DNA of 64,000 nucleotides, taken from NCBI RefSeq assembly GCF_900163815.1, contig NZ_FUKO01000034.1, positions 1 through 64,000 of the forward strand. Reading direction: 5' to 3'. This DNA is from Microbacterium esteraromaticum. GTDB lineage: Bacteria > Actinomycetota > Actinomycetes > Actinomycetales > Microbacteriaceae. A program made the translations under genes and the position numbers. This document shows positions 18,530 through 27,372 of this stretch, piece by piece; position 1 is the first letter of the stretch, and each line of letters opens with the position of its first letter. The notes beneath the pieces are model-generated. The model saw only the letters and a program-made list of their open reading frames with translations. It searched no databases and was not told the origin of the DNA.

Positions 18530-18602
18530 CCCCTCGTAGCTCAATGGATAGAGCAACGGCCTTCTAATCCGTCGGTTGCGCGTTCGAGTCGCGCCGAGGG
18601 GA
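18530..18602 (+). tRNA. tRNA-Arg (anticodon UCU)
   Basis: 73-nt cloverleaf: acceptor CCCCTCG pairs with CGAGGGG, D-arm GCTC/GAGC, anticodon loop CTTCTAA with UCU, and T-arm GCGCG TTCGAGT CGCGC. Discriminator A at 18602; CCA is not encoded. The last anticodon-stem pair (C31-T39) is a mismatch, a minor oddity. Confidence 0.95.
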
Positions 18603-18699
18603 CAACAGCATCTTTCCCAGCGAGCGGCAGCTAGAGCTCATAACCACGCGCGGCGTCCGGCACTCCTACCGACGATCACCGCGCCGATAGGATCGACAC

Positions 18700-19326
18700 A
18701 TGGTTTCTGCGTCTGAAAACGACCGTCTTGTCTGGATCGACTGCGAGATGACAGGGCTCGATCTCGCAGTCGACGAACTCGTCGAGATCGCCGTCGTCAT
18801 CACGAATTTCGAACTGGAGCCGGTCGACCCGGGTTTTCAGATCGTGATCAAGCCCAGCAATGCGGCGCTCGAGAACATGAACGACTTCGTGACGAAGATG
18901 CATGAGGCTTCGGGACTGATCGAAGAGATTCCGCAGGGTGTCTCACTTGCCGAAGCCGAGGAGCAGACGCTGGCGTACATCAAGCGATTCGTGCCGCAGG
19001 AGCGCAAGGCGCCGCTGGCTGGCAACACCATCGGCACCGACCGCATGTTCCTCGCCAAGTACATGCAGAACGTCGACCAGTACCTGCACTATCGCAACGT
19101 CGACGTCTCCAGCATCAAAGAACTGTCACGCCGGTGGTACCCGCGAGTGTTCTTCCAGGCACCGGAGAAGAATGGCGGTCACCGGGCTCTCGCGGACATC
19201 CTCGAGTCGATTCGTGAGCTGCGCTATTACCGCGAGGCGGTGTTCGTCGGCGCGCCGGGTCCCTCCTCTGACGAAGCACGCGAGATCGCTTCCGCCACGG
19301 TGTCCGAGTTCACTCCGAACATGTAA
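18700..19326 (+). CDS. orn: Oligoribonuclease
   Basis: 208-aa 3'-5' exoribonuclease of the DEDDh family that degrades 2-5-nt RNAs and pGpG. Exo I is WIDCEMTGLD (Asp and Glu metal ligands, residues 12-21), Exo II is LAGNTIGTDRMFLAKYM, and Exo III is GGHRALADILESI with catalytic His. Length and motifs match actinobacterial Orn closely. Single gene between two tRNA genes. Confidence 0.97.
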   Translation: MVSASENDRLVWIDCEMTGLDLAVDELVEIAVVITNFELEPVDPGFQIVIKPSNAALENMNDFVTKMHEASGLIEEIPQGVSLAEAEEQTLAYIKRFVPQERKAPLAGNTIGTDRMFLAKYMQNVDQYLHYRNVDVSSIKELSRRWYPRVFFQAPEKNGGHRALADILESIRELRYYREAVFVGAPGPSSDEAREIASATVSEFTPNM

Positions 19327-19361
19327 TAGACTTGAAGAGTTGCCTGCTCCGGTAGGCGCAT

Positions 19362-19438
19362 GGTGGGTATAGCTCAGCTGGTAGAGCGCCGCCTTGTGGT
19401 GGCGGATGTCGCGGGTTCAAGTCCCGTTACTCACCCCA
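19362..19438 (+). tRNA. tRNA-His (GUG), integration site of the downstream element
   Basis: G-1 at 19362, acceptor GTGGGTA pairs with TACTCAC (one G-U), anticodon GTG at 19396-19398, T-arm GCGGG TTCAAGT CCCGT, discriminator C73 at 19435 and an encoded CCA ending at 19438. The extra 5' G paired with C73 is diagnostic of tRNA-His. The stop codon of the adjacent recombinase gene lies inside its 3' end (19431-19433), so the mobile element was inserted exactly here. Confidence 0.97.
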
Positions 19439-21125
19439 AATGGGAGAGGTTCAAACCCTCGACGAGAGTCTCCACTCTCGCGAAGGTCTGAACCTCACCA
19501 CTTTTCTTTTTCCCGGCACCTGCCGCAGCCGCCCAGTTCAGCGCGTTCGCCTGCTCCTCCGCGTTGCACAGCGACCCGAACGGCCGCTCGTAATCAACCC
19601 GGGTCTCACGGGCTTCGTCGATGAAGATCCGCGTGAAGAACGCCTGGTTGCAGAGCCTTCGGTTCGCATCATCACAGCGCTGGTAGATGCCCGCGACGTT
19701 CGCGAGTAGCCCGAGCGAGTCGTCGACGTTCGCGCGCGCCGACGCATACTCGTCATGGTGCGCGGCGATCCGGTTCTCGATGTTCTCCAGACCCGCGCCG
19801 ATGCGATCTTGCTCGATCTTCAACAGATCGAGCGGCACCGCTCCCGCATAGTGCGCTTGCAACACCTTCATACGCTCGTCTTCCAGGCGATCCCTCTCGG
19901 TCGCAAGCCGATTGAGTTCCTTCGACTCTGAAGCCATGAGGTGGTCGAACTCGGCGTGCAGCATGCCCGCGAGGCTCTGCCGCATCTCACCACTCACTTG
20001 AATCGTCTCGTAGTAGCGCTCGATGAGGTGCTCGACATCCTCGATGAGCATGGCCTGCCGCGTGCACGCGTTCTTGCCGGAGTGTCTGCCCGAGCAAACG
20101 AAGTACGGATAGACCTTGCCGTGCCGGTTCCGTGCGTTCGTGATGATGAGCCGTTCACCGCACTGTCCGCAATACACCGTCCCCTTCAAATAGTGGTCGT
20201 GCACCTGGGTCGCATCGGCCGCGGACTTGTGCGCATCCAGCACCGTCTGCACCTGATACCAGACCTCTTTCGCCACGATCGGCGTGTGCGAACCCTTGTA
20301 TGTGACGCCTCCGTAGCGCACGTCGCCCTTGTAGTACGGGTTCGTCAGAATGCGGTGCATCGTCGACAGCGCGATCGGTTTCGACGGCCGCTTCGGCGTC
20401 GGTGGACTCGTCAAACCCCGCGCGACGAGTTCGCGATGCAACTGCGTCGTCGTCCACCGTCCCGACGCATACACCTGGAACGCCCACGTCACGAGCTCGG
20501 CCCGTTCCGCATCGACGACAACCGTGCGGATCTCGCGGCCTCGTTCGTCACGGATACCGACATTCGTGTAGCCAATCGGGGCGCGGTTCGGAGTGCCACC
20601 CTGCGCAGCCTTCTGCGAGAGGCCCTTCACCGTTTCGGTGGCGAGGTTGCGGGAGTAGAACTCCGCGATCGACGACATGATGCCGTGCAACAGCATCCCT
20701 GACGGGGTCTCATCGATGTTCTCACTCGCAGACACCAGCATCACCCCGGCGTCACGGAGCGCGAGATGGATCGTGACGTCGTCAGCTCGGTTGCGTGCGA
20801 GGCGGTCGACCTTGTGCACGATGCAGTAGTTCACCTGGTGCTCGGCGACGTACTTGATCATCCGCATCAGCTCGGGCCGGTCGGCCTTACGGGCCGACTC
20901 TCCAGCGTCGACGAACTCTTCGATCACGGTTGCGCCGAGTTGCTCCGCCTTGCGGCGATTGGCTTGCCGCTGGGCCGGAATCGAGTACCCCTCGTCAGTG
21001 CCGCCCTTCTCGGCCTGCTCTTTGGTCGAGACGCGCAGGTAGGTGACGGCGACCGCGCCGCCAGAGGGCATCGAGGGATGCACGAGATCATCGACCGCTT
21101 GCCGGTCGGTTGTTGAGGTCGTCAT
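19431..21125 (-). CDS. Serine recombinase (ICE integrase)
   Basis: 564-aa large serine recombinase. Catalytic domain at the N terminus with the nucleophile in YLRVSTKEQAE (Ser near residue 33), VHKVDRLARNRADD and FYSRNLATETVKG; recombinase domain around 190-290 (APIGYTN, LTNPYYKGDVRYGG); zinc-ribbon CGQCGERL...CSGRHSGKNAC; C-terminal coiled coil. It integrates and excises the element. Its last codons lie in the tRNA-His 3' end, so the stop codon is supplied by the chromosomal target. The start at 21125 is the first good ATG. Confidence 0.93.
   Translation of the reverse strand: MTTSTTDRQAVDDLVHPSMPSGGAVAVTYLRVSTKEQAEKGGTDEGYSIPAQRQANRRKAEQLGATVIEEFVDAGESARKADRPELMRMIKYVAEHQVNYCIVHKVDRLARNRADDVTIHLALRDAGVMLVSASENIDETPSGMLLHGIMSSIAEFYSRNLATETVKGLSQKAAQGGTPNRAPIGYTNVGIRDERGREIRTVVVDAERAELVTWAFQVYASGRWTTTQLHRELVARGLTSPPTPKRPSKPIALSTMHRILTNPYYKGDVRYGGVTYKGSHTPIVAKEVWYQVQTVLDAHKSAADATQVHDHYLKGTVYCGQCGERLIITNARNRHGKVYPYFVCSGRHSGKNACTRQAMLIEDVEHLIERYYETIQVSGEMRQSLAGMLHAEFDHLMASESKELNRLATERDRLEDERMKVLQAHYAGAVPLDLLKIEQDRIGAGLENIENRIAAHHDEYASARANVDDSLGLLANVAGIYQRCDDANRRLCNQAFFTRIFIDEARETRVDYERPFGSLCNAEEQANALNWAAAAGAGKKKSGEVQTFARVETLVEGLNLSHLG
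19446..19496. repeat. Nested palindrome at the element end
   Basis: Outer arms GAGGTTCA (19446-19453) and TGAACCTC (19489-19496), inner arms CGAGAGT (19463-19469) and ACTCTCG (19474-19480), nearly concentric. It lies 8 bases beyond tRNA-His and inside the 3' coding end of the recombinase. It may be part of the attachment site or a terminator for either gene. Confidence 0.65.
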
Positions 21126-21306
21126 GGCTCTTCTCCGCGTTGGTGGTCCAGAACGTCCACCGCGGATTTGTCAACTGCGAATGTTGATCGTGAGAAGAGC
21201 CCGAAGGCTGTAGGACTAGGCCAGAACGGCCACGTTATAAGTGCTCCACACCGAGGTGCAAAGGTTTGGGACCACAACATCCACCTCAACGGCGGACACC
21301 CACATT

Positions 21307-21513
21307 CTACGACGAGGTGCTGGCACTCGCCAGGGAAGTTCGTCTACCGCTGCTCGCCGCGCGGGCCTCCCCCGCGTCTTGAAGGGCGAATCGAATCAGG
21401 AGCTGCGTGAGCATCTGCACGTCGGGCTCCGGACGATGCTCACCGCGCACCGACAGACGCCGCTCCTCGCGGCTGCGACGTTCGGTCTTCTTCTCGTATG
21501 GGCGAGACATCAT
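21307..21513 (-). CDS. Small basic ICE protein
   Basis: 68-aa, strongly basic N terminus (SRPYEKKTERRSREERRL) followed by LSVRGEHRPEPDVQMLTQLL, a pattern I associate with short conserved proteins of actinobacterial conjugative elements. Its ATG overlaps the stop of the upstream gene by 4 bases, which supports translation. The C-terminal third is low-complexity Ser/Ala and may be frameshifted. Function unknown. Confidence 0.55.
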   Translation of the reverse strand: MMSRPYEKKTERRSREERRLSVRGEHRPEPDVQMLTQLLIRFALQDAGEARAASSGRRTSLASASTSS

Positions 21514-22076
21514 TCGTTCACCTCGCCGGTCTCGGGGTCGATGTTTGCGAAGAACGCGTTTTCAGCGGCCTGGCGTCCTGCGACCTGGTCGAGCACGAAC
21601 TGCACGAAGTCGGCGTCGCGGTCGGTGATGACCTGCTCGACGATCTCCTGCTCGCGCTTCTCGCCGGGCCACGGGACTCGTCGTGTCGGTCGATCCCTAT
21701 CGCGACGTGTTCCACAGGCTGCCACCCAGTCGCGGAGCCTGCCGCGTGCGTCGGCGAAATCGCGGTGCCATCCGAGTGGGGCGGAGCCGTCTTGGTCTGG
21801 GTCGTAGGCGCAGAGCCAGTGCAGGTGGAGTGCCGACAGCTCCCAGAGGAGTTCGGGGTGGCGGTGCCACAGTGGCGGAACCTCTGAGGCGGGAAGGCCG
21901 TACTCCAGGCGCAGCCAGTTCACCCAGCGGTTGAGTTCGAGCAGTTCTTGCTCAAGGTCGTGGGCGGTGAGCAGGTTCCAGTTCACTGGGTGCGGTGGCA
22001 CGGCTGCGGGTTCTGGCTCGAAGTTGGTCTCCGGGACGTCGTCGAAGGAGTCGCCCGGTACGTCGCGGTCATTCAT
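21510..22076 (-). CDS. DUF4913-like ICE protein
   Basis: 188-aa soluble protein. The central region NWNLLTAHDLEQELLELNRW followed by WHRHPELLWELSALHLHWL and GWHRDFADARGRLRDW resembles the DUF4913 family found on actinobacterial plasmids and ICEs. Family assignment is from memory of the pattern, not a search. The N terminus is acidic and disordered. It lies between SSB and the small basic protein, in the DNA-processing end of the element. Role unknown. Confidence 0.75.
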   Translation of the reverse strand: MNDRDVPGDSFDDVPETNFEPEPAAVPPHPVNWNLLTAHDLEQELLELNRWVNWLRLEYGLPASEVPPLWHRHPELLWELSALHLHWLCAYDPDQDGSAPLGWHRDFADARGRLRDWVAACGTRRDRDRPTRRVPWPGEKREQEIVEQVITDRDADFVQFVLDQVAGRQAAENAFFANIDPETGEVNE

Positions 22077-22096
22077 GATCTCGCTCCTGCGGTGTC

Positions 22097-22552
22097 TCAG
22101 CGGCCGAGGGTCGGAGCTTCAGTGCTCGGCCGCTGTCGAGGGGCGTCGAACGCTCGGCTCTGCTCCCTGGACGGCGCTTCGTGTGCCCCGGCGCGGGAAC
22201 TGCGGTCGACGCTGTACTGCGTGCGCGCGGTGTCGTGGCCGATCTTCTTGGCGACGAAATCTTCGCCTTCGACCTTCTGGCCGTCTCGCTCGTAGGCGTA
22301 CTCGTGGGCGTATCCCTCGGCGACGAAGCTGTCGCCCTTCGCGAAGCGCTCGTACGCTCGTTCAGCGGTGGCGCGATACATGACGAGGTTGTGGAAGCTC
22401 GGTTCGAGCTTGGTGAAGGTGCCGTCGTCTTCACGCCGGAAGTTCTCTTGGCCAAAGCGGGCGTAGAAGCGTGCTTCGCCTCGGTCGGTCTCGGTGAGCT
22501 GCGGGTCGCTGGCGATGAAACCAGAGATCGACTGCTGCGTGCGGATAGTCAT
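22097..22552 (-). CDS. ssb: Single-stranded DNA-binding protein (ICE-encoded)
   Basis: 151-aa OB-fold SSB. The N-terminal ~105 residues show the SSB pattern (ISGFIASDPQLTETDRGEARF, EPSFHNLVMYRATAERAYERF, KGDSFVAEGYAHEYAYERDG). The tail is disordered and rich in Arg, Ser and Pro; it lacks the acidic DDDIPF tip used by housekeeping SSB to recruit partners. It presumably coats the transferred strand during conjugation. The ATG at 22552 follows CAGGAG. Confidence 0.88.
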   Translation of the reverse strand: MTIRTQQSISGFIASDPQLTETDRGEARFYARFGQENFRREDDGTFTKLEPSFHNLVMYRATAERAYERFAKGDSFVAEGYAHEYAYERDGQKVEGEDFVAKKIGHDTARTQYSVDRSSRAGAHEAPSREQSRAFDAPRQRPSTEAPTLGR

Positions 22553-22607
22553 GGGACTGTTCTCCTGTCTGATGAGGAGCAGCCGACTCAGCTACTCGTA
22601 CCAAACA

Positions 22608-22615
22608 GGTGCACT
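22608..22615. promoter_or_regulatory. Recurrent AGGTGCRC motif upstream of ssb
   Basis: AGGTGCAC lies about 55 bases upstream of the ssb start codon. The same 8-mer (AGGTGCRC in plus orientation) recurs at the head of at least five other ICE genes; see findings. Confidence 0.4.
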
Positions 22616-22638
22616 GGAGTGCCCGTGCTGACGGCGCT

Positions 22639-24423
22639 CTACTCTGCGGTCGACCGTTGTTGCAGCAGCGCTTCGATATCGGCGCGATCGCGCAGCAGCC
22701 CTGCGGCGTCCGGCCTCTTCGGCCACGGGTGCAGATCGGTGACGATCGGCGGTGCGGAACGCAGCAGCACGACGCCGGTACCGAATGGCAGGGTGCGAAT
22801 GCGGTCGGGCGGCATGATCGGCACGCGCCGCACCGAGCGCTGGTTCGTGCGCGACCCGTAGTCGCCGAGGGTCACGGAGTCGGTGAACTCGTCTCGCTCG
22901 CCGATGAGGGTGGAGAGGTCTTGGAGGTCGCGGGAGTTGGATGCGCCGCCGAGGACGATCTTGGCGATGCTCGCGTCCCAGATCGCGGCGGCTTGATCCT
23001 CGCTCCACTTGTCGCGCGCTTGCGCGAGGGACTGCAACACGGGCATCGTCGTAATCCCAGTACCGCCGCCTTCGGCCATGAGCGTCGGCAGGGACGGGAG
23101 CGGTGCGAGGTTGCCGATCTCATCGAGTGCGAGCAGCAACGGCGGATCAAGCCGTGCGCCTGGTGACCGTGCCGCCATGCGTCGGGCGGTCTCGACGAGA
23201 TCCTCCACGAACGCCGCCACCAGGGCGGCGCTGTTGCCTGCCCCGGCGCCCGTGGCGAGCAGGTACAGGGTGCCCTTGTCGCGGAAGAACGCTTCGGGGT
23301 CGAACGGCTCGTCGTCGCCAGGGCTCACGGCGTCGAGCACGCGGGGATCAGCGAGCGCTGCGAGTGCCAGCGAGACGCCCTGCCAGATGGAGTCGCGGGT
23401 GCGCGGGTCGGCGTCGATCATCGCTTCCAGCGACTCCGCCCATCCCGTTGCGGCGTGCTCTGACGCGTTCAGGATGGCGACGGCATCAGCAGCGGCAGAG
23501 GGATCGAGGGTCCACCGGAACAGCTCCGCAGGTGTGCGGCGGTCGAGGGCCGCGGCATGCAGCATTGCCTGGAGCGCGACCCTGGTCTTGCCCTCCCAGA
23601 ATCCGTCACCATCGACGCCGCCGTCGGCGAGCCCAGTGGCTGCGGCAAGCCCCGCCGCGCGGATCATGGCGGTGAGCGGATCCTCGCAACCGCGGATCGG
23701 AGACCACCGAAGACCCACAGGCACGCCCTCGGCGAGGCGCTGCGGGTCGAACACCATCACCGGGCCGACGCGCATTCGCGCGCGCAGCGTTGCAGTCAGG
23801 TTGTCGGGGCGGGTTGAGGTGGTGACGACCCCGCCAGGTGCGTCGAGGATCGCGGGGATCACGACGTGCAAGCCTTTGCCCGATCGCGGTGGGCCAATGA
23901 GCAGGATCGAGTCTTCGACGCTTGCCCACACTTCTTTGCCGCGGGCCTGCCCGACCAGGTAGCCGACGTCGGCTGGTGTTGGGTGTTCGAGCGACGGGCG
24001 GAGCGTGCCAGCCCGGCGGAGCAGCGCCCGAGCCGACGCGGTCGTCTGCACCTCGTGCGAGGTTGCGGTGCCAGCAAGCTTGCGAGGATCGGTATCGACC
24101 TTGCGGGAGTAACGCCTCCACCGCGTCCACGCCCACGCCGTCGCAGCAACGAGTGCACTGAGCATGAAGCCCGCGACCACCCAGTAAGCGATCGAGTCGA
24201 GCCCATTGATGCCGAGCGCCGCACCAGGATTACCAGGATTGAAGAGCACACCGACGCCGCCGGTGATCCCGACACCCGGTTGATCGAGGCCACAGAACAA
24301 CGCGGCGACAGACCCCGCAGCGCGGAGCACGAGTGCGACGCCGAAGAGGCCGATGAGCGCGATCATCATGATGTTCGTCAGCTCGTCGCCCAACGACCCG
24401 GTCTGTCGTCCTTGTGCGTTCAT
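22639..24423 (-). CDS. VirD4/TraG-family type IV coupling protein
   Basis: 594-aa ATPase that links the DNA-processing complex to the conjugative channel. Four hydrophobic segments in the first ~110 residues (LIGLFGVALVLRAAG and WVVAGFMLSALVAATAWAW among them) anchor it; Walker A is GPPRSGKGLH near residue 178 and Walker B is LLLALDEIGNLAPLPSL. The C-terminal half matches the TraG/TraD recognition domain (TTMPVLQSLAQARDKWSED). It overlaps the following gene by 4 bases. No relaxase partner is present in the window. Confidence 0.92.
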   Translation of the reverse strand: MNAQGRQTGSLGDELTNIMMIALIGLFGVALVLRAAGSVAALFCGLDQPGVGITGGVGVLFNPGNPGAALGINGLDSIAYWVVAGFMLSALVAATAWAWTRWRRYSRKVDTDPRKLAGTATSHEVQTTASARALLRRAGTLRPSLEHPTPADVGYLVGQARGKEVWASVEDSILLIGPPRSGKGLHVVIPAILDAPGGVVTTSTRPDNLTATLRARMRVGPVMVFDPQRLAEGVPVGLRWSPIRGCEDPLTAMIRAAGLAAATGLADGGVDGDGFWEGKTRVALQAMLHAAALDRRTPAELFRWTLDPSAAADAVAILNASEHAATGWAESLEAMIDADPRTRDSIWQGVSLALAALADPRVLDAVSPGDDEPFDPEAFFRDKGTLYLLATGAGAGNSAALVAAFVEDLVETARRMAARSPGARLDPPLLLALDEIGNLAPLPSLPTLMAEGGGTGITTMPVLQSLAQARDKWSEDQAAAIWDASIAKIVLGGASNSRDLQDLSTLIGERDEFTDSVTLGDYGSRTNQRSVRRVPIMPPDRIRTLPFGTGVVLLRSAPPIVTDLHPWPKRPDAAGLLRDRADIEALLQQRSTAE

Positions 24424-24965
24424 GGCAGTCGCTCGGTCACGATTCGGCCCGAGATGTGCCCGATGAGCATCACCTCGGTGGCATGATCCAGGAGCCGGCT
24501 GAGGTCGACCACGGCGCGTGCGTCCCCGGTCGCGTTCCCTTCGGCTGAAGTCACCGGGATCGCGACCGTGATGTCTTCGCCAGGAATGAAGCCGCTGCCG
24601 CTGATATCCAGCAGCAGCGGTGGCGTACGGCGTCGCTCGCGCCGGGAATGTGGACCTGTTGGCGGCATCAAGTCGGCTTCTTGATCGCCGTGCTTCAGGC
24701 GTTTGGCGTGGATGATGTCGGTGAAGACGGTCCCGTCGCTCTCACGCACTTCGATGCGAACGGTGCGCTTGCGCCCCAGAGTGAGTGTATCGAGCAGCTC
24801 ACCGAACTGCGCCCGAGACCAGGTCTCGGCCGGTGCGGGCGGCGCGAACCCGACCCCGTCGAGCGTTGCGATCACCGCGCCAATCTCACCGACGGTGATG
24901 ATCGCGAGGGGAATCGAGACGGGAGAAGAGTCGGGCTTGTCGGAGGGATCGTGATGGGTGCTCAT
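24420..24965 (-). CDS. ICE protein of unknown function
   Basis: 181-aa soluble protein with no signal peptide or membrane segment. The middle (VGFAPPAPAETWSRAQFGEL, then RKRTVRIEVRESDGTVFTDI) looks like a small alpha/beta domain. It is coupled by a 4-base overlap to the coupling-protein gene and follows the VirB4-like gene, so it probably belongs to the transfer apparatus. Family not recognised. Confidence 0.7.
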   Translation of the reverse strand: MSTHHDPSDKPDSSPVSIPLAIITVGEIGAVIATLDGVGFAPPAPAETWSRAQFGELLDTLTLGRKRTVRIEVRESDGTVFTDIIHAKRLKHGDQEADLMPPTGPHSRRERRRTPPLLLDISGSGFIPGEDITVAIPVTSAEGNATGDARAVVDLSRLLDHATEVMLIGHISGRIVTERLP

Positions 24966-24972
24966 GCCTGAG

Positions 24973-24980
24973 AGGTGCGC
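24973..24980. promoter_or_regulatory. Recurrent AGGTGCRC motif
   Basis: AGGTGCGC sits 8 bases from the start codon of the 181-aa ICE protein gene, in the 34-base gap after the VirB4-like gene. Read on the minus strand it opens a six-codon frame (GTG CGC ACC TCT CAG GCA) whose TGA overlaps the next ATG. Confidence 0.4.
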
Positions 24981-24999
24981 ACCCGCGCCCGCCCTCGGA

Positions 25000-26484
25000 T
25001 CAACTCGTCATGCGACCAGTCGTGTCGAACAGCTCCAGCTCCGCTGGGTGCAGTTGGTGCTGGCAGACGAATGAGCGGTCCTTGATTCGCCAGAGTCCCT
25101 GGCCAACCCCGAGCCCTGGGAGGAGTTTCTGCTCCGTGCCGGTGAGGCCGAGGGCGCGCGCGGTGACGCCGAGCTGGTCGGATTCTTGCCGGTAGATGAT
25201 CCTGGTCTCCGCGTTCGCGAGCAGACTGTTCGCGAGGGACCGCATCGCAGATCCTTGATCGCCGACGTTTTCGAGGTCGGTGAGTTTGTGGAAGATCAGC
25301 ATGTTCGCGATGCCGTAGTGGCGAGCGAGTCGCCAGTGCGCGTCCATCCGCTTGAGAAGCGCGGGATGCGACATGAGACGCCACGCTTCGTCGTAGATGC
25401 ACCAGCGTTGCCCGCCGTTCGGATCGAGCAGTGCTGATTCCATCCACGCCGACGAGCAGGTCATCAACACCGAGATCAGCGTCGAGTTCTCTGCGACCCG
25501 TGACAGGTCGAGCGAGACCATCGGCAGCGTCGGGTCGAACTCCACTGTTGATGGTCCGTCGAAGAGTCCGGCGAGGTCTCCCGCGACGAGCCGTCTGAGG
25601 GCGTGCCCCACCAGTCGACCATCTTCAGCGAGACGGCCGTCTGCATCGGCTGTGCTGCTCGGGTTCAGGATGTGGTCGACAATCATGGGCAGGATCGGCA
25701 CCGCGTTCGTTCGCACTGTCTCTGTGAGCGCGTTATCTATTGCGGTGTGCTCCAGCGGCGACAGCGACCTTTCGAGCACTGTCTCGGCAAGAGCACCGAT
25801 GAGGTCCCGGCGGCGGGATGCAACCGTGATGGCCCACGTCGCGTCGCTCATTCCCGATGGCCGGTAACCCTCGTCGAGCGGATTCAGGCGGGTCGACAAA
25901 CCATGACCAAGCACGATCGCCCGGCCCCCGACGGCTTCCGCGACGGCGGTGTGCTCGCCTTTCGGATCACCTGGCACGTACACGCGGCGTCCGAACGGGA
26001 GCGAGCGTGTGTAGAGGCTCTTCGCGAGTGAGGACTTGCCGGAGCCGACGATGCCCGCGAGCACGAGGTTGGGTGCGGTGATGAGACCGCGTGAGTAGAG
26101 CACCCACGGGTCGTAGACGAAGGATCCGCCGGAGTAGAGGTCTTGACCGACGAAGACACCGTCAGGGCCAAGACCGCCTTCGGCAAGGAACGGGTAGGCG
26201 CCCGCGAGTGTCGCCGAGGTGTCTTGATGTCGCGGCAGCTTGAATCGTCCCGGGGATCGCAGCTGAGCGGGGCCAGGCTCACCGGCATTCGGTAGGTAGA
26301 TCGTGGCTCGGCGCTCAGCCTGATCCGCTGCATACTTCTCGTGCGCGGCCAGCCGTTCGGCCCGGTGCTGTTCGAGTTGAATCTGCTTCGCTGCGAGCTT
26401 GCGTTGCTTGCTCAGTCGGCGCTTCTCATGAGCGGGCGTGACCAGCACTGAGGTGTGGAGCCGTTCTGTGTCATCGCGTTTCAC
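25000..26484 (-). CDS. VirB4/TraC-like conjugation ATPase
   Basis: 494-aa ATPase energising the type IV secretion channel. An N-terminal coiled, charged segment precedes the P-loop AGIVGSGKSSLAKSLY (~residue 135) and PGDPKGEHTAVAEAVGG; Walker B-like region IYDEAWRLMSHPALLKRMD; ARHYGIANMLIFHKLTDLEN follows. The GTG at 26484 overlaps the upstream stop (GTGA), which fixes the start. Shorter than full VirB4 (~800 aa) because the N-terminal half is carried by the separate SCO6880 protein, a usual split in actinobacterial elements. Confidence 0.88.
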   Translation of the reverse strand: MKRDDTERLHTSVLVTPAHEKRRLSKQRKLAAKQIQLEQHRAERLAAHEKYAADQAERRATIYLPNAGEPGPAQLRSPGRFKLPRHQDTSATLAGAYPFLAEGGLGPDGVFVGQDLYSGGSFVYDPWVLYSRGLITAPNLVLAGIVGSGKSSLAKSLYTRSLPFGRRVYVPGDPKGEHTAVAEAVGGRAIVLGHGLSTRLNPLDEGYRPSGMSDATWAITVASRRRDLIGALAETVLERSLSPLEHTAIDNALTETVRTNAVPILPMIVDHILNPSSTADADGRLAEDGRLVGHALRRLVAGDLAGLFDGPSTVEFDPTLPMVSLDLSRVAENSTLISVLMTCSSAWMESALLDPNGGQRWCIYDEAWRLMSHPALLKRMDAHWRLARHYGIANMLIFHKLTDLENVGDQGSAMRSLANSLLANAETRIIYRQESDQLGVTARALGLTGTEQKLLPGLGVGQGLWRIKDRSFVCQHQLHPAELELFDTTGRMTS

Positions 26485-27254
26485 AGCCCGATTCCTCTCG
26501 CTCGCTTCACCGCGGCAACGCCCGGATGCTCGAACCACGATGATGGCGACGCTGGCTGCAGTTTGAGCGCATGCGCGTTGCCCAGCTCTTCGTCTGCGAG
26601 GGCATCGGCAGGGTTGATCTCGTGGAGGCGGTACAGGCCGACGTGACCGAAGGAGTGGCTGTAGGTCATGTCGTAGTTGCTGTTTCGAACTTCCTGCTCC
26701 AGCGGACCCGTGGGAGGCGCGTCGTAGACGTGCCCGTTCTCCATCGCGGCCTGGGTGGTCTCGTCGCCGTAATCCCAGTTCTTCAGGTATCCCAACGCAG
26801 CATCGACGCCTTCGTCATCAATCATCTTCAGCACTTCGTCGGCATCCTCGCCTTGCAGGAAGCAGACGCTGACCCAGCGTTGTTCGGCAGCTGGTCGTCG
26901 GTCTGGCAGGGATCGCCAGGCGATGCGCCCAGCTGCTGACATCGCAGCATCCATTCGTTCTTCGGCCTGATCGATCAGGCTCGCCGCTTGTCGCAGCGCC
27001 TCTGCCGTGGCAAGCGCCGCTCTCGATCCGATCGCATGGTCACCGTCATCGTCAAACGCGCGGGGGCGATTCACCCTGTGGGAGGTGGCGAGCTGCTCAA
27101 CGACTTGGTGCAGCGACCGCATCCCGGAGAGAAGGTCTCCGAGTACGCCGTACATGTCCTGCGGATTCTCGAACCCCCGACTCGCGTGTGCGAGGCCCCG
27201 CAGAGCCTCGGACGCTTCACCGGCGTCGGCGCCGGGATCGTAGAACGTTGGCAT
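26481..27254 (-). CDS. ICE protein of unknown function
   Basis: 257-aa soluble acidic protein. Helical first half (SGMRSLHQVVEQLATSHRVN, AALATAEALRQAASLIDQA), then a compact region with LQGEDADEVLKMIDDEGVDA and NWDYGDETTQAAMENGHVYD that resembles the core of actinobacterial ICE proteins encoded next to VirB4-like genes. A GGAGG 12 bases upstream supports the ATG at 27254. Function unknown; probably part of the transfer operon because of the 4-base coupling to the ATPase gene. Confidence 0.75.
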   Translation of the reverse strand: MPTFYDPGADAGEASEALRGLAHASRGFENPQDMYGVLGDLLSGMRSLHQVVEQLATSHRVNRPRAFDDDGDHAIGSRAALATAEALRQAASLIDQAEERMDAAMSAAGRIAWRSLPDRRPAAEQRWVSVCFLQGEDADEVLKMIDDEGVDAALGYLKNWDYGDETTQAAMENGHVYDAPPTGPLEQEVRNSNYDMTYSHSFGHVGLYRLHEINPADALADEELGNAHALKLQPASPSSWFEHPGVAAVKRARGIGL

Positions 27255-27290
27255 CAGTGCACCGCACCTCCGTGAATATCGACACAGAGC

Positions 27291-27298
27291 AGGTGCGC
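27291..27298. promoter_or_regulatory. Recurrent AGGTGCRC motif
   Basis: AGGTGCGC about 37 bases upstream of the 257-aa ICE gene start, in the 118-base gap shared with the divergent insert gene at 27373. Confidence 0.4.
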
Positions 27299-27372
27299 AA
27301 CCCCATCCAGCGTCGGATGCGCTCACTAGACTTCGGGCATGGACACCCAACAGCCGAGGGGCGGGAGTGGTG

